Positions 37,102 through 45,962 are shown, counted from the first letter of the stretch. The stretch is 64,000 nt of DNA from Ktedonosporobacter rubrisoli (GCF_004208415.1 NZ_CP035758.1:3782001-3846000); one strand, 5' to 3'. The notes: generated by a model from the sequence alone, not told the origin. A program made the numbers and translations.

Positions 37102-37923
37102 ATGAGCCAGAGAGCATTTCCCTTTATCCATTTGAATGAGCGTGAGGGCAAGCCACGTTCGCGCGGTGTCACAGAGATTCGCGGCCCCTACTATACGCCT
37201 ATGGGTAAGCGCTATCTAGAGGATATTCTCGAAACGATGGGCGAGTATGTCGACTCTTTGAAATTTGCTGGTGGTTCCTTTACGCTGATGCCGCAGCAGT
37301 CGCTTAAAGAGATCATTGAGCTTGCCCACCGTCACAACGTTATGGTCTCCACAGGCGGCTTCATTGAACATGTGCTCACGCAGGGCAGCGAGGCAGTTAA
37401 CAAGTATATCAATGAATGCCGCAACGTCGGCTTCGATATCCTGGAAATCTCTAGCGGCTTTATCACGATCCCGGTAGATGACTGGCTGCGCCTTGTTGAG
37501 AAAGTGCAACAAGCAGGAATCAAGGCCAAGCCAGAGGTTGGCATCCAATTTGGGGCCGGCGGCGCTACTACAGCCGAAGAGTTAGAAGCCGAAGGCACAC
37601 GTGATGTCGAATGGGCCATCGGGCAGGCGAAAAGATTTCTAGATGCTGGCGCCTATATGATCATGATCGAGTCCGAGGGGATTACTGAAAATGTGAAGAC
37701 CTGGCGCACAGACGCGGTTGCCAAAATTATTGGTTCGCTAGGATTGGAACGAGTAATGTTTGAGGCGGCCGATCCCGAGGTCTTTGCCTGGTACATTAAA
37801 AATTATGGCGCCGAGGTGAATATGTTCGTGGATCATAGTCAGATCGTCCAGCTTGAATGTCTACGCTCGGGTCTCTGGGGCACCAAGAGCCTGTGGGGGC
37901 GTGTCTTGACCTACAAGGGTTAG
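37102..37923 (+). CDS. Phosphosulfolactate synthase (ComA/HSA32-like)
   Basis: The 273-residue TIM-barrel protein matches ComA/HSA32: RGVTEIRGPYYTPMG, then DSLKFAGGSFTLMP, VSTGGFIEHVLTQG, FDILEISSGFITIP, MIMIESEGITENVKTWRTD and FEAADPEVFAWYI. ComA adds sulfite to phosphoenolpyruvate to make phosphosulfolactate on the coenzyme M pathway, while plant HSA32 homologues are heat-stress proteins without that proven reaction. AAGGAG precedes the ATG at 37102 by nine bases, so an in-frame ATG at 37081 is less likely. The MmgE/PrpD neighbour under shared LysR control suggests a small carboxylate or sulfonate pathway, not coenzyme M itself. ComB, ComC and ComD are not in the window. Confidence 0.82.
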   Translation: MSQRAFPFIHLNEREGKPRSRGVTEIRGPYYTPMGKRYLEDILETMGEYVDSLKFAGGSFTLMPQQSLKEIIELAHRHNVMVSTGGFIEHVLTQGSEAVNKYINECRNVGFDILEISSGFITIPVDDWLRLVEKVQQAGIKAKPEVGIQFGAGGATTAEELEAEGTRDVEWAIGQAKRFLDAGAYMIMIESEGITENVKTWRTDAVAKIIGSLGLERVMFEAADPEVFAWYIKNYGAEVNMFVDHSQIVQLECLRSGLWGTKSLWGRVLTYKG

Positions 37924-37932
37924 TTAGCATGC

Positions 37933-37971
37933 GGAGAGATAGGGAAACCTGATGTATTTCCTTATCTCTCC
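37933..37971 (+). terminator. Strong hairpin after the ComA-like gene
   Basis: A 15-base stem with one mismatch (37933-37947 and 37957-37971) closes a 9-base loop. It starts ten bases after the ComA-like stop and lies before the convergent DUF1772 gene. The U-tract is poor, so it may act in both directions or as an mRNA 3' barrier. Confidence 0.65.
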
Positions 37972-37991
37972 ATCACCCTTAAGAATATGAG

Positions 37992-38480
37992 TTATTTAAA
38001 CAAACATGCAATAAAGACAAGGACTGTTGTCAAAGTCGCAGCCAGCGTGCGAATGGTATGGAAGCGCATCCAGGCCGCGCCTTGACCCTGGTATTCTTTT
38101 CTGGCTCGATCAGCCTCGGCTTCAGGCAGCTGATGTGCCTCAAGTTTTGCCAGCTTGTCATTCAAAGGAATATTTCCCGCCGACGTCACCCCGATCACCC
38201 CAACAATATAGAGCAAGGCCGCCACAATGAGGAGGGCGAATTGCGGCCGTCCCCAGGCTAAAATTGCAGCTAGAGGTAGGAGAATGGCCGGGCCAAAAAA
38301 GCTCAGAAAGAATACGGGATTAAGAATTTTTACATTGATAGCTTGCATAGCGGCAATATGTTCGGAGCCCTTGAGGACATGCAGCGCCGGAATGATCGCC
38401 ACACTAAAAGCGTAGAGGAGCCCCGCACAAAGACCGGCTAACGTTCCACCGCCCACCAGTACGATATCCACGATTTCCAT
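37992..38480 (-). CDS. DUF1772 (anthrone oxygenase-like) membrane protein
   Basis: The 162-residue protein has four hydrophobic helices with the pattern of the DUF1772 family, including NIPLNDKLAKLEA and a late WMRFHTIRTLAA. Related proteins in polyketide clusters are called anthrone oxygenases, but the bacterial members are mostly unassigned. It begins 40 bases after a MerR-family regulator on the same strand, so it is probably cotranscribed with and controlled by that regulator. Confidence 0.8.
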   Translation of the reverse strand: MEIVDIVLVGGGTLAGLCAGLLYAFSVAIIPALHVLKGSEHIAAMQAINVKILNPVFFLSFFGPAILLPLAAILAWGRPQFALLIVAALLYIVGVIGVTSAGNIPLNDKLAKLEAHQLPEAEADRARKEYQGQGAAWMRFHTIRTLAATLTTVLVFIACLFK

Positions 38481-38520
38481 CTATCTCATCTCTCTTTCAC
38501 TATTCGGTAGTATTTTACAT

Positions 38521-39348
38521 TTATCTTTCATATTCAACAGGAAATTGAATTTCAGTAATCAGATCGCTACCATCAGCTTCCTGAGGATTTTGCAAGGCGA
38601 TTTCGCGTGGAACACCGGCAAAGCGGTAGCCGTTCAACTCCGCCCAGATCCCAATCTCAGTGTAACCAGAGTGGATATTCTCAAGAGGACCTTTTACCAC
38701 ATATGTCGCCATCGTAGGAGCAGCAGGCAGCTCACGAAAACGCAATTGCAAGTCCTCATATAAAGGTACAGGCGCATGTGACTTCGCCTCGATGAGATGG
38801 CCCATCTCTAGATCCATATCGTGCTCAACAATATTATCGCTATGACACATACAGAAACGCAAGCCATAGTTTCCTTTTTTAGGAAGAGCCAGCATAATTT
38901 GATCGAAGATTCCCAATCCAGCCTCAAAGGAGGCGACCAGAGTGCGTACACTTAAGACAGGCTGCGCAGGAACTTGCTTCAGCACCACATTGATGGGCCT
39001 GTTAGCCTCCCTATCTCGAATAGCTTGCAGGCGAGATTCGATCCTGCGAATGCGCTGCTGCTCCTCCTTCAATTGCAGCTCAATTTCGGCCTTCTTCAGA
39101 AGCAGCATTCCTTGCAGTTCATCTGTAGATACATTATCTTTCAATATTTGCTGGATCTGCTCTAGCGATAACCCCAGATCCTTAAGGGCAAGTATGCGGT
39201 TCAAAAGCGTCATCTGTTCCGCACTATAATAGCGATAGCCTGTGAAGCGATCAACGCGTATAGGTTTCAGCAATCCAATCTCGTCATAATAGCGCAATAA
39301 CCGTTTGGAAACCTGGGCAATTCTTGAAAATTCTCCTACTGTGAACAT
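38521..39348 (-). CDS. MerR-family regulator with GyrI-like effector-binding domain (BmrR type)
   Basis: The 275-residue protein starts MFTVGEFSRIAQVSKRLLRY at an ATG with a near-perfect AAGGAGG site. The MerR DNA-binding domain (1-70) is followed by a coiled linker (about 75-120) and a GyrI-like ligand domain (about 125-275), the BmrR architecture. Such proteins bind hydrophobic or cationic drugs and activate export or resistance genes by twisting the -10/-35 spacer. The DUF1772 membrane protein 40 bases downstream is the most likely target. Confidence 0.88.
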   Translation of the reverse strand: MFTVGEFSRIAQVSKRLLRYYDEIGLLKPIRVDRFTGYRYYSAEQMTLLNRILALKDLGLSLEQIQQILKDNVSTDELQGMLLLKKAEIELQLKEEQQRIRRIESRLQAIRDREANRPINVVLKQVPAQPVLSVRTLVASFEAGLGIFDQIMLALPKKGNYGLRFCMCHSDNIVEHDMDLEMGHLIEAKSHAPVPLYEDLQLRFRELPAAPTMATYVVKGPLENIHSGYTEIGIWAELNGYRFAGVPREIALQNPQEADGSDLITEIQFPVEYER

Positions 39349-39603
39349 ATTTGCCACCTCCTTAGCTGCGATAACCATAGTATAGATGTTACCGCTACGT
39401 AAACCTCAACTAGTTTTATAGCTCTTCCTTATTTTCGTAGCGCAAGCTTCAGTGTTGCACTTGCTTTTCATTCTTTATTAGCGCAAATCATCAGGGTCAT
39501 AAAAAAACAGAAATGTGTTAACGGTCTACAGAGTCTCGCTAGTAAATTACGCCAGGAGAGGCTATGTTACATCTTTGGAGAAGAGAACAACGTCGAAGCC
39601 GCT

Positions 39604-40257
39604 CTATTGCTCATGTATGATCACCCCTTGCTTCCAGGCAAATATGGCGGCCTGGGTCCGATCTGCCATGTGCAATTTACCAAGAATATTGCTCACGTGC
39701 CCTTTCACAGTCTGCTCCGTAATACAAAGCTCCTCAGCAATCAGGGCGTTAGTCTTTCCCTGCGCAATCAGGCGCAGCACTTCCAATTCGCGATTGCTCA
39801 GGTCAGTAAACGCATTGGGTATATCCTTGCGCTCGCCTCGTATCTCCTGCACAACACGAGCAGCCACGCGGGGATGCAGAACCGATTCGCCGCGTGTAGC
39901 CTTTCTCACAGTTTCCGCAAGATCATCGGCCTGCACATCTTTCAGGATATAAGAAAGTGCGCCAGCCCGAAGAGTGGGAAAAATAAAAGTATCGTCCTGG
40001 AAAGAGGTCAACACAACAACCTGCGAATGGGGGCTACATTGCTTGATACGCCGAATCGCCTCTATTCCTCCCATACCAGGCATAGAAAGATCAATGAGCA
40101 CAACATCTGGAGCAAGCTCTGTGCAGCAATGGACAGCTTCCTCTCCCGAGGCGGCTTCCCCTATCACTACCAGGTCCGCCTCTGTTTCCAGAAATGTGCG
40201 TACGCCTTGACGAACAAGGGGATGATCATCAACTAGCAAGATCTGAATCGTTTCCAT
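39604..40257 (-). CDS. NarL/LuxR-type response regulator
   Basis: The 217-residue protein has a receiver domain with the acidic pair DD at 10-11 and phosphoacceptor D56 (DVVLIDLSMPGMGG), and a C-terminal LuxR helix-turn-helix (about 147-210: LSNREVELEV-type start, LIAEELCITEQTVKGHVSNI). It forms a two-component pair with the histidine kinase 97 bases upstream on the same strand. A palindromic repeat shared with the neighbouring CPBP gene could be its binding site. Confidence 0.92.
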   Translation of the reverse strand: METIQILLVDDHPLVRQGVRTFLETEADLVVIGEAASGEEAVHCCTELAPDVVLIDLSMPGMGGIEAIRRIKQCSPHSQVVVLTSFQDDTFIFPTLRAGALSYILKDVQADDLAETVRKATRGESVLHPRVAARVVQEIRGERKDIPNAFTDLSNRELEVLRLIAQGKTNALIAEELCITEQTVKGHVSNILGKLHMADRTQAAIFAWKQGVIIHEQ

Positions 40258-40354
40258 TCTATTTCAATAGCGTAATTGCTATCCACTCTCTTTCTTGTTC
40301 TCTCTATGAGCTATCTCACCAGGCATACTCTTGTCTTCCCAAGGGCGCCTGGTT

Positions 40355-41791
40355 TCATGAGGCCCTGCTATAGGGAAGCGTCGCAATCACCTCAGTGCCC
40401 TTGCCAAGCTGACTCCGAATTTCGAGGGTACCGTCAAAGGGCATCAGGCGCTCTTGCATCGAGCGCAGTCCCAATCCCTTCCCATGAGAAGTTGCAACCT
40501 CAAATCCCTTGCCATCATCGTTGATCATAACATAGATCTTGCTATGCTGCTCGCAGATAAGAACCGTGACGGCCCTGGCCTGGCTATGTCGAGCGATATT
40601 CGAGAGAGCTTCCTGGACAAATCGATAAAGCGCATCCTCCTGTGAGGGAGCTAGCCTTATCATCACCTCATATTGAAACGCCGCCCTGATACCTGTCTGA
40701 CAGGCCCAGCGTTCTACCTGTTCTTGCAAAGCCTGGAAAAATGTTTTGTCCTCTAGCTCAGGCGGACGAAGCTCATAGATCAAAGAGTTAAGATCTTTTT
40801 GCACCTGCAATATCAGCACCTCCGCCTGCTCCAGATGAGGGAACACACTATCGCATTGCTTCCTCAACAGAGATTTCACTCCTTTAATTTGCATATAGAG
40901 CGCAAACATTTGCTGCTTGATGCTATCGTGTAAATCACGCGCTATACGTCCTCTTTCCTGCAAGGTTGCCAATTCCTGGCGCGTTTGTAGCAGATTCTGT
41001 AGCTCTCCGGCCATCTGGTTCATATGCTCTGCCAACTGCCCTAGCTCATCGGCAGAGCTATCGTGAACTCGCCGAGAAAAATTCCCCCGGCTCCAGTGCT
41101 CTGCTGTCGAAGCCAGGCGTTCGAAGCGTTGCACGAGACGACGAGAGGTGAGATAGCCAGATATAGCACCTACGATCCCTGCAAACAAAGCAAAGATCAA
41201 AAAGGGTGGAGTCAAAATAAAGAGGCCAATCCCAAAGCCCAGCCAGGGAATCGCCTGGAGATGTTGAGCTTGTACGACCACCGCCGCCAGCGCCTGATGC
41301 TGCCTTCCAACGATAGGAACCATCGCTACCACCTCCTCCCTTTCCTGATTAAGCCTTCCCCCGGTACGATTCTGGTCGCTAAGCAGCGCGCGTAAAACTT
41401 CTGCATTCTGCCTTGAAAGTGAAGCGAACACCGTTGTCCCCACAGGACGAGGAGTACTTCCTACAGAAAACAGAATTTTCCCTTGTTTGTCAACAATAGA
41501 GGCAGATCCTTCATAAGAAACCAACAAGCTTGACTGTTCAGTATATAGCCGCAGCCACTGTGCAAATGCAGCCTGATCGATTCGATCTTCGCGATCCACC
41601 AGGGAAACAACTTTCTGCATGTTATTTTGCAACAACCAGAACAAGATGGACGCCTTGCTAACTTCCATGCCCCGCCAGATCAAGCCCAGTAGCAAGAAGG
41701 CAACCAGAAACCAGGACAGCACGCTCACGAAAATATATGAACAGGTTAACTTCCACTGCAGGCGCCAGGGATACAGCAATCTTTTGATCAT
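40355..41791 (-). CDS. Sensor histidine kinase (HisKA_3, HAMP; NarX/LiaS-like)
   Basis: The 478-residue protein has an N-terminal transmembrane helix, an extracytoplasmic sensing region (about 45-165), a second helix (about 175-200), a HAMP domain (about 205-265), the HisKA_3 H-box RDLHDSIKQQMFAL and a degenerate-type HATPase domain ending in GKGLGLRSMQERL. Such kinases pair with NarL-type response regulators and often sense cell-envelope or redox state. The matching regulator follows it directly. Confidence 0.9.
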   Translation of the reverse strand: MIKRLLYPWRLQWKLTCSYIFVSVLSWFLVAFLLLGLIWRGMEVSKASILFWLLQNNMQKVVSLVDREDRIDQAAFAQWLRLYTEQSSLLVSYEGSASIVDKQGKILFSVGSTPRPVGTTVFASLSRQNAEVLRALLSDQNRTGGRLNQEREEVVAMVPIVGRQHQALAAVVVQAQHLQAIPWLGFGIGLFILTPPFLIFALFAGIVGAISGYLTSRRLVQRFERLASTAEHWSRGNFSRRVHDSSADELGQLAEHMNQMAGELQNLLQTRQELATLQERGRIARDLHDSIKQQMFALYMQIKGVKSLLRKQCDSVFPHLEQAEVLILQVQKDLNSLIYELRPPELEDKTFFQALQEQVERWACQTGIRAAFQYEVMIRLAPSQEDALYRFVQEALSNIARHSQARAVTVLICEQHSKIYVMINDDGKGFEVATSHGKGLGLRSMQERLMPFDGTLEIRSQLGKGTEVIATLPYSRAS

Positions 41792-41952
41792 TATGGCTTC
41801 CTTTCTTTAAAGCATTTGTGCTGAGCTTGCCAATTATCCCCCGCGCCAAAGCAAAGAGAGTATGGGAAAAATGGGACATAATAGAGACTTGCCCATCCCT
41901 TTTTGTGTGCAGGCAGGCCAAGGGTAACATATATCGCAGAAAAGAGACGCGC
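41792..41952. other. Part of a 309-base intergenic region upstream of the two-component system
   Basis: The stretch from 41792 to 42100 holds no gene. It contains the shared element described at 41953-41990 and presumably the promoter of the histidine kinase/response regulator pair; no -35/-10 pair stands out. Confidence 0.4.
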
Positions 41953-41990
41953 AAAAAGTAGTGAATTTTACCCTCCTTAAGTAGGGTCAT
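41953..41990 (-). repeat. Conserved upstream element, copy 1 (histidine kinase side)
   Basis: A segment of about 39 bases beginning AGTAGTGAATT and ending AAGTAGGG recurs at 43229-43263 with no length difference and about nine mismatches. Here it includes an almost perfect 18-base palindrome (ACCCT at 41971-41975, AGGGT at 41984-41988). It lies about 160 bases upstream of the histidine kinase gene. Similarity to the other copy seems to extend some 40 bases further left. It could be an operator for the response regulator, or a duplicated promoter segment. Confidence 0.6.
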
Positions 41991-42100
41991 GGACATAACA
42001 AGCTCCATTCGACACCTATGTTCCGCAATAGAGAGTCACAATCTGCCCTGGCCTCCTCCTGCCAGAGCAGAGACAATTCGCATAGCGCCGCGATTTTTCT

Positions 42101-43078
42101 CTATTTCATGCGCAAAGAGCTCACCTGACCCTCTATTGAGAAGGTTCCGTTACGCCGTCTCCAGAAGATTGCTATGAGCATGGCACCAATGCCCAATAAG
42201 AAGACGATAGTCGTAGCAATACTCCCCTCCAGACCAAAGATCCCGCCGGATAGCCACTCAGGCCCAACAAGGCCGAGATGAAATAAGCTTCCACCCTCGG
42301 GTGCTCCACCAGCGTTGTTCACCCCATATAAGTTTCCTAATGCCCAGTTCCAGCTCGTATGCCAGGCACACACCCCCCAAAGCGAACCATCAACAAGCCG
42401 ATAGAGCGCGAGAAAAATCCCGAACAGAACAAGGTTGGCAAAGACAAGCGGCGAGAAACCCTTATTGAGTACATGGGTTCCAGCAAAACACAGAGCTGAC
42501 AGCAGAACTCCAATCCAGAGGCGAGAACGCAGACTGATTACCGGAAGCAGCCAGCCTCGATACAAAACCTCTTCAGCCGAGGCCTGGATCACCCAGCCAA
42601 TAACCATCAATAAGCTTCCCCCAAGAGCAGGCAGACCTTCCATTGGACCCTGCACAGCAAGAAAATGTCCGCCCTGCAAAAGCAGGACAATCCCAGCTGC
42701 CAGGCTTATCATAAGCAGACCGCTTCCCAGGCCAGCTAGATATCTAGAAAAGATCCCCTGGCGAAAAAAACCCAGTGTCCAGAAAGGGCGTCGTTCAAAC
42801 CAGGCAAGCCAGCCCCAAACCAAGAGATAGATAAACACAAACATGCTCAATAAGTTGATAATCATAGCAAGGGCTGAAAAGACGGCTGGTTGATGAGTGA
42901 ATAACGGCTTAATCTCCATCAGGACAGGGGACAAGGGGGCCGATAACAGTTCCGCACATACAATGCTGAGGGCAATAAAGGCAAATGTAAGTATAACAGC
43001 TAGTAAAGGGTGCGTTACGCGCTTCCCTGTACGCGCGAAAGGAAATATTGACGCCTGAACATGCCAAGAATTTTTCAT
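42101..43078 (-). CDS. CPBP-family intramembrane glutamic endopeptidase
   Basis: The 325-residue membrane protein has about eight hydrophobic helices and the three CPBP motifs: EEVLYRGWLLP (EExxxR), FAGTHVLNKG (FxxxH) and WHTSWNW (HxxxN/W type). It should be an active membrane protease of the CAAX/bacteriocin-immunity class. The substrate is unknown. Its upstream region carries a copy of the element found before the neighbouring two-component system, suggesting shared control. Confidence 0.87.
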   Translation of the reverse strand: MKNSWHVQASIFPFARTGKRVTHPLLAVILTFAFIALSIVCAELLSAPLSPVLMEIKPLFTHQPAVFSALAMIINLLSMFVFIYLLVWGWLAWFERRPFWTLGFFRQGIFSRYLAGLGSGLLMISLAAGIVLLLQGGHFLAVQGPMEGLPALGGSLLMVIGWVIQASAEEVLYRGWLLPVISLRSRLWIGVLLSALCFAGTHVLNKGFSPLVFANLVLFGIFLALYRLVDGSLWGVCAWHTSWNWALGNLYGVNNAGGAPEGGSLFHLGLVGPEWLSGGIFGLEGSIATTIVFLLGIGAMLIAIFWRRRNGTFSIEGQVSSLRMK

Positions 43079-43228
43079 AGCTCCTAAAACTTTCTCCTTT
43101 TACAAGTAAAAGATATATTAACAGCCCTCAATTCAATAATCTCAATAGCCGCAACTACTTATTTAACATTTTCTTGAAGAACTGTTGGAGCCAAGCATAG
43201 CATGCGGGCCGAAGAACATAGATGCCCA

Positions 43229-43263
43229 GAAAGTAGTGAATTCCGCCCCCCACAAGTAGGGCC
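43229..43263 (-). repeat. Conserved upstream element, copy 2 (CPBP protease side)
   Basis: This copy of the AGTAGTGAATT...AAGTAGGG element lies about 150 bases upstream of the CPBP protease gene, the same relative place as copy 1 before the histidine kinase. The rest of the 334-base gap 43079-43412 holds no gene and should carry the protease promoter and that of the rightward pentapeptide/LRR gene. Confidence 0.6.
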
Positions 43264-43412
43264 ACATCAAAGTAAAGCACATCGAGCTAATGACTTTACC
43301 AAAGCAATTTTAAATCTGCTCTTGACGCTACGTCAACTTAGATAACATATCGTCACACTTTGTAACATCGCGTCCGAATCTCTACATTTGTTAAGAAGAG
43401 GAAGTATATCAT

Positions 43413-44897
43413 ATGGCAAATCCATATCACGTAGACCTTCTTCGGCATGGTCAAGAGGAATGGAATATATGGAGGTTACAGAATCCAGAGATTCGCCCTA
43501 ATCTCAGCTATGCCAACCTGCAGCAGATGGATTTGAGTAAGTACAATCTTGCCAAAACGAATCTTAGCCATACGAATCTCTCGGGAACCGTTCTTATCAT
43601 GGCCAACCTTAGAGATGCAGATCTTCATAATGCCAATTTAACCCGAGCAGATTTCAGAGGATCTCATCTCAAAAAAGCTAATCTTAGCAACGCGCTTCTA
43701 CACTGCGCCAACTTTGATACCCTTTCACGCGAAAACAACCTCAGAGATCTAGCGCCGCTAGCTTCTCTAGCCCGGTTGCGTGCCCTTGATCTCAGCGGCT
43801 ACAAACATCTTAACGATCTTTCCCCCCTCGCCACAATCCCCCAACTCACGATACTCAATCTGACCGGTTGTAAGCGTATAGCCAACCTTGAACCACTCTC
43901 AGCGCTATCTCAGCTTACCACGCTGAATCTTACCGGCTGCACCCCGGTACAAGATCTGGCCCCCCTTGCCTCTCTGAGAAGATTAACTACCCTGAACCTT
44001 ACTGGCTGCAAACACATTACCGATCTGGCCCCTCTGGCTCTCCTTTCTCGTCTGCACGTACTCAACCTTACTGGCTGCAAACACATTACCGATCTGACAC
44101 CCCTCGCCTTCTTATCCCATCTGGCCACCCTGAATCTTACCGGTTGTCAACAAATTCGCAGTCTTACGCCGGTCGCCAGTATACCTCAGCTTACTATCAT
44201 AGGCCTCCAGGATAAGATATGGGCAGTAGCCGAAGCTGTCAATAGAACGTGTTTTATCCAGCAAATGAGCACTTCCGAGTCATTTCGTCGTTTCGTCGAT
44301 TCGTTTTTAGCGGATATAAACTACCAGCGCTGGCACGATGGCTTGGATAGAGAGTCTCTGCAAGAACTCTCTTTACCAGCCCGCAACCTGGCTGAGCACA
44401 TGCTTCTGCACTGTCTGACCCACACTATGGCTGATAGCCGAACCATAGTAGGGCTGGGCATATTACGTTCATACGCCGCCGCTCCCTATCTCAAGCAGCT
44501 CTTATGCTCCACAGGACCTTCTGAAGTGGTAGATATAGCCGTTGCCCTTTGGCAAATTGAGCGCTATCCAGCAGCGCTCTCCACGATTATAGATGTTCTT
44601 AAGCATACAAACGACGCCTTTGCACGCATGTATGCGGCTATTGGCCTACAAAACTTTCGCTGTCAACAAACTGCCCAGGCCCTAAAGTACGCGCTTTATG
44701 ACAAAGATCATCTTGTACGACACCACGCAGCAATGTCATTATTTAAGCTGCATAGCATGCTAAAAGATTTTGCGGATATGCACGATCCACTCTACGCGCT
44801 CACCATTGAGGTTATGGCCGAAGATATTGAAAAGCGCCAGCTGGCTGCGGAAAACGTCTGGTCTCTGGTCGGGCACTTATATCTTCCCCACTGCTGA
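43413..44897 (+). CDS. Pentapeptide-repeat / leucine-rich-repeat / HEAT-like protein
   Basis: The 494-residue protein begins with pentapeptide repeats (about 30-110: ANLQQMDLSKYNLAKTNLSH type, A(N/D)LxxA units). These are followed by six or seven leucine-rich units of 23 residues (about 115-265: LTTLNLTGCKHITDLAPLA type) and a helical C-terminal region with HEAT-like repeats (about 330-480). No catalytic motif or membrane segment is visible. It looks like a protein-interaction scaffold. The order of the three repeat classes is unusual. Two adjacent LRR units share an identical 33-base stretch, showing recent duplication. An alternative view is a truncated signalling protein, but the start and stop look natural. 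Confidence 0.8.
   Translation: MANPYHVDLLRHGQEEWNIWRLQNPEIRPNLSYANLQQMDLSKYNLAKTNLSHTNLSGTVLIMANLRDADLHNANLTRADFRGSHLKKANLSNALLHCANFDTLSRENNLRDLAPLASLARLRALDLSGYKHLNDLSPLATIPQLTILNLTGCKRIANLEPLSALSQLTTLNLTGCTPVQDLAPLASLRRLTTLNLTGCKHITDLAPLALLSRLHVLNLTGCKHITDLTPLAFLSHLATLNLTGCQQIRSLTPVASIPQLTIIGLQDKIWAVAEAVNRTCFIQQMSTSESFRRFVDSFLADINYQRWHDGLDRESLQELSLPARNLAEHMLLHCLTHTMADSRTIVGLGILRSYAAAPYLKQLLCSTGPSEVVDIAVALWQIERYPAALSTIIDVLKHTNDAFARMYAAIGLQNFRCQQTAQALKYALYDKDHLVRHHAAMSLFKLHSMLKDFADMHDPLYALTIEVMAEDIEKRQLAAENVWSLVGHLYLPHC
43995..44096 (+). repeat. Tandem 69-base DNA repeat inside the LRR gene
   Basis: The 33 bases 43995-44027 recur exactly at 44064-44096, an offset of 69 bases or one 23-residue leucine-rich unit. 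Synonymous sites are identical too, so the copies arose by recent duplication or conversion and could expand or contract. Confidence 0.85.
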
Positions 44898-44907
44898 GCA
44901 GCAGTGG
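44888..44907 (+). terminator. Hairpin at the end of the LRR gene
   Basis: A perfect 8-bp stem (44888-44895 and 44900-44907) with the tetraloop GAGC overlaps the TGA stop (44895-44897). It is followed by CTAATTTCTCT, a weak U-tract. Confidence 0.5.
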
Positions 44908-45318
44908 CTAATTTCTCTGCATCCAAGTGTCGCCTGCCTGGCAGAGATCTGAACAGTTCTGCACTAGCTGATCCTGACCATTTACAGTTAATTGTAGCGA
45001 TAGTATAGTATTGCTGTATTTTATTGAGGGTTGACACAGCAACAATAAGTGCTGTACAGTTATCATTGCCAGGTTGTTCTACCTACTACAGAAAAGGAGG
45101 TTTCTCTCGCCTTCATTTTATCCTCTTTCCTCACGCACCCATCGAGTATTCGTTCTGGCTTGCTGTGGGCCAGCGCTTCAGCTCAATAGGTAAGAGGTCC
45201 ATTTCCACAAGATGTCACATCTTATCCTTAAGTCCAGATTTGGGAACAAAAACAATTCTTATCTTAAAGGAAGGGTGTGGCAAGTAATTTTTTTATTCCA
45301 AGAATTGGAGAGAACTCT
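44908..45318 (+). promoter_or_regulatory. Upstream region of the ECF operon with promoter and operator-like repeat
   Basis: A possible promoter has -35 TTGACA (45031-45036), 18 bases and -10 TACAGT (45055-45060). A perfect inverted repeat, ACAGCA (45036-45041) and TGCTGT (45050-45055), fills the spacer, where a repressor would compete with polymerase. About 260 bases of leader follow. I looked for TPP, FMN, cobalamin, preQ1 and THF riboswitch cores and found none. No gene is supported; an 87-codon frame lacks features. Confidence 0.5.
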
Positions 45319-45960
45319 ATGCAAGGAGAAAAACAACGGGCATCTCTCTTTAGAGATTTCAACACGCGCGTCATTGTGCTTATCCCCATCGCTATAGCCA
45401 TTAATATTGCGATTGGCCAGATCGTCCTTCTGCTCAAGCTGCCTGTTTATCTTGACTCCATCGGAACCGTTCTCGTTGCTATTGTTGCCGGTCCGCTCGC
45501 AGGTGGCCTCACAGGAGCGCTGGCAAATATTATCTGGGGCGCTTTGACAGCTCCCTCTTCCATCCCCTACGCGATCGTGGCCCTGGCCATCGGGGGTGTA
45601 GCAGGTATCTTCGCAAACCTGGGCTTTTTCCGCTCATGGTGGAAAGTAATTATCACAGGTATCATTATCTCTCTTGTAGCCGCCTTGCTCTCTGCACCTA
45701 TTACTGTAGGCTTCTTCGGAGGAGTTACCCCCAACGGTTCTACCCTGGTCACGGCCTATCTGGAAGCTACCGGGAAAAACCTGATTACCTCAGTCTTTAC
45801 TACGAGCTTCTTAGTGGAGCCTCTTGACAAGATCGTGACCTGCCTGATCGCCTGGGCGATCTTGAGGAGCCTATCAGCTCGTTATATCTCCCGCTTCCCA
45901 CGGGCGAATAATATCCGTCCCGCCGAAAAGAAGCAAGTTGTGGAAAGTAAGAGCGCATAA
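45319..45960 (+). CDS. ECF transporter substrate-binding (S) component
   Basis: The 213-residue membrane protein has about six helices and the S-component pattern VYLDSIGTVLVAIVAGPLAG, then GLTGALANIIWGAL. Such proteins bind a vitamin or small metabolite and dock on a T/A/A' energy module. The substrate is not recognisable. The ATG at 45319 has GGAGAG six bases before it; a start 14 codons upstream is less likely. It is followed by T, A and A' genes in one dedicated (group I-type) operon. Confidence 0.85.
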   Translation: MQGEKQRASLFRDFNTRVIVLIPIAIAINIAIGQIVLLLKLPVYLDSIGTVLVAIVAGPLAGGLTGALANIIWGALTAPSSIPYAIVALAIGGVAGIFANLGFFRSWWKVIITGIIISLVAALLSAPITVGFFGGVTPNGSTLVTAYLEATGKNLITSVFTTSFLVEPLDKIVTCLIAWAILRSLSARYISRFPRANNIRPAEKKQVVESKSA

Positions 45961-45962
45961 GC

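Noticed and set aside
39607..40236. 209-codon frame on the plus strand opposite the response regulator
   Set aside because: It is antisense to a clear NarL-type gene, has no ribosome-binding site or family features, and its length follows from the codon composition of the real gene.
44908..45318. A vitamin riboswitch before the ECF operon
   Set aside because: I looked for cobalamin, TPP, FMN, preQ1 and THF cores and found no matching conserved boxes; only a promoter and inverted repeat are visible.
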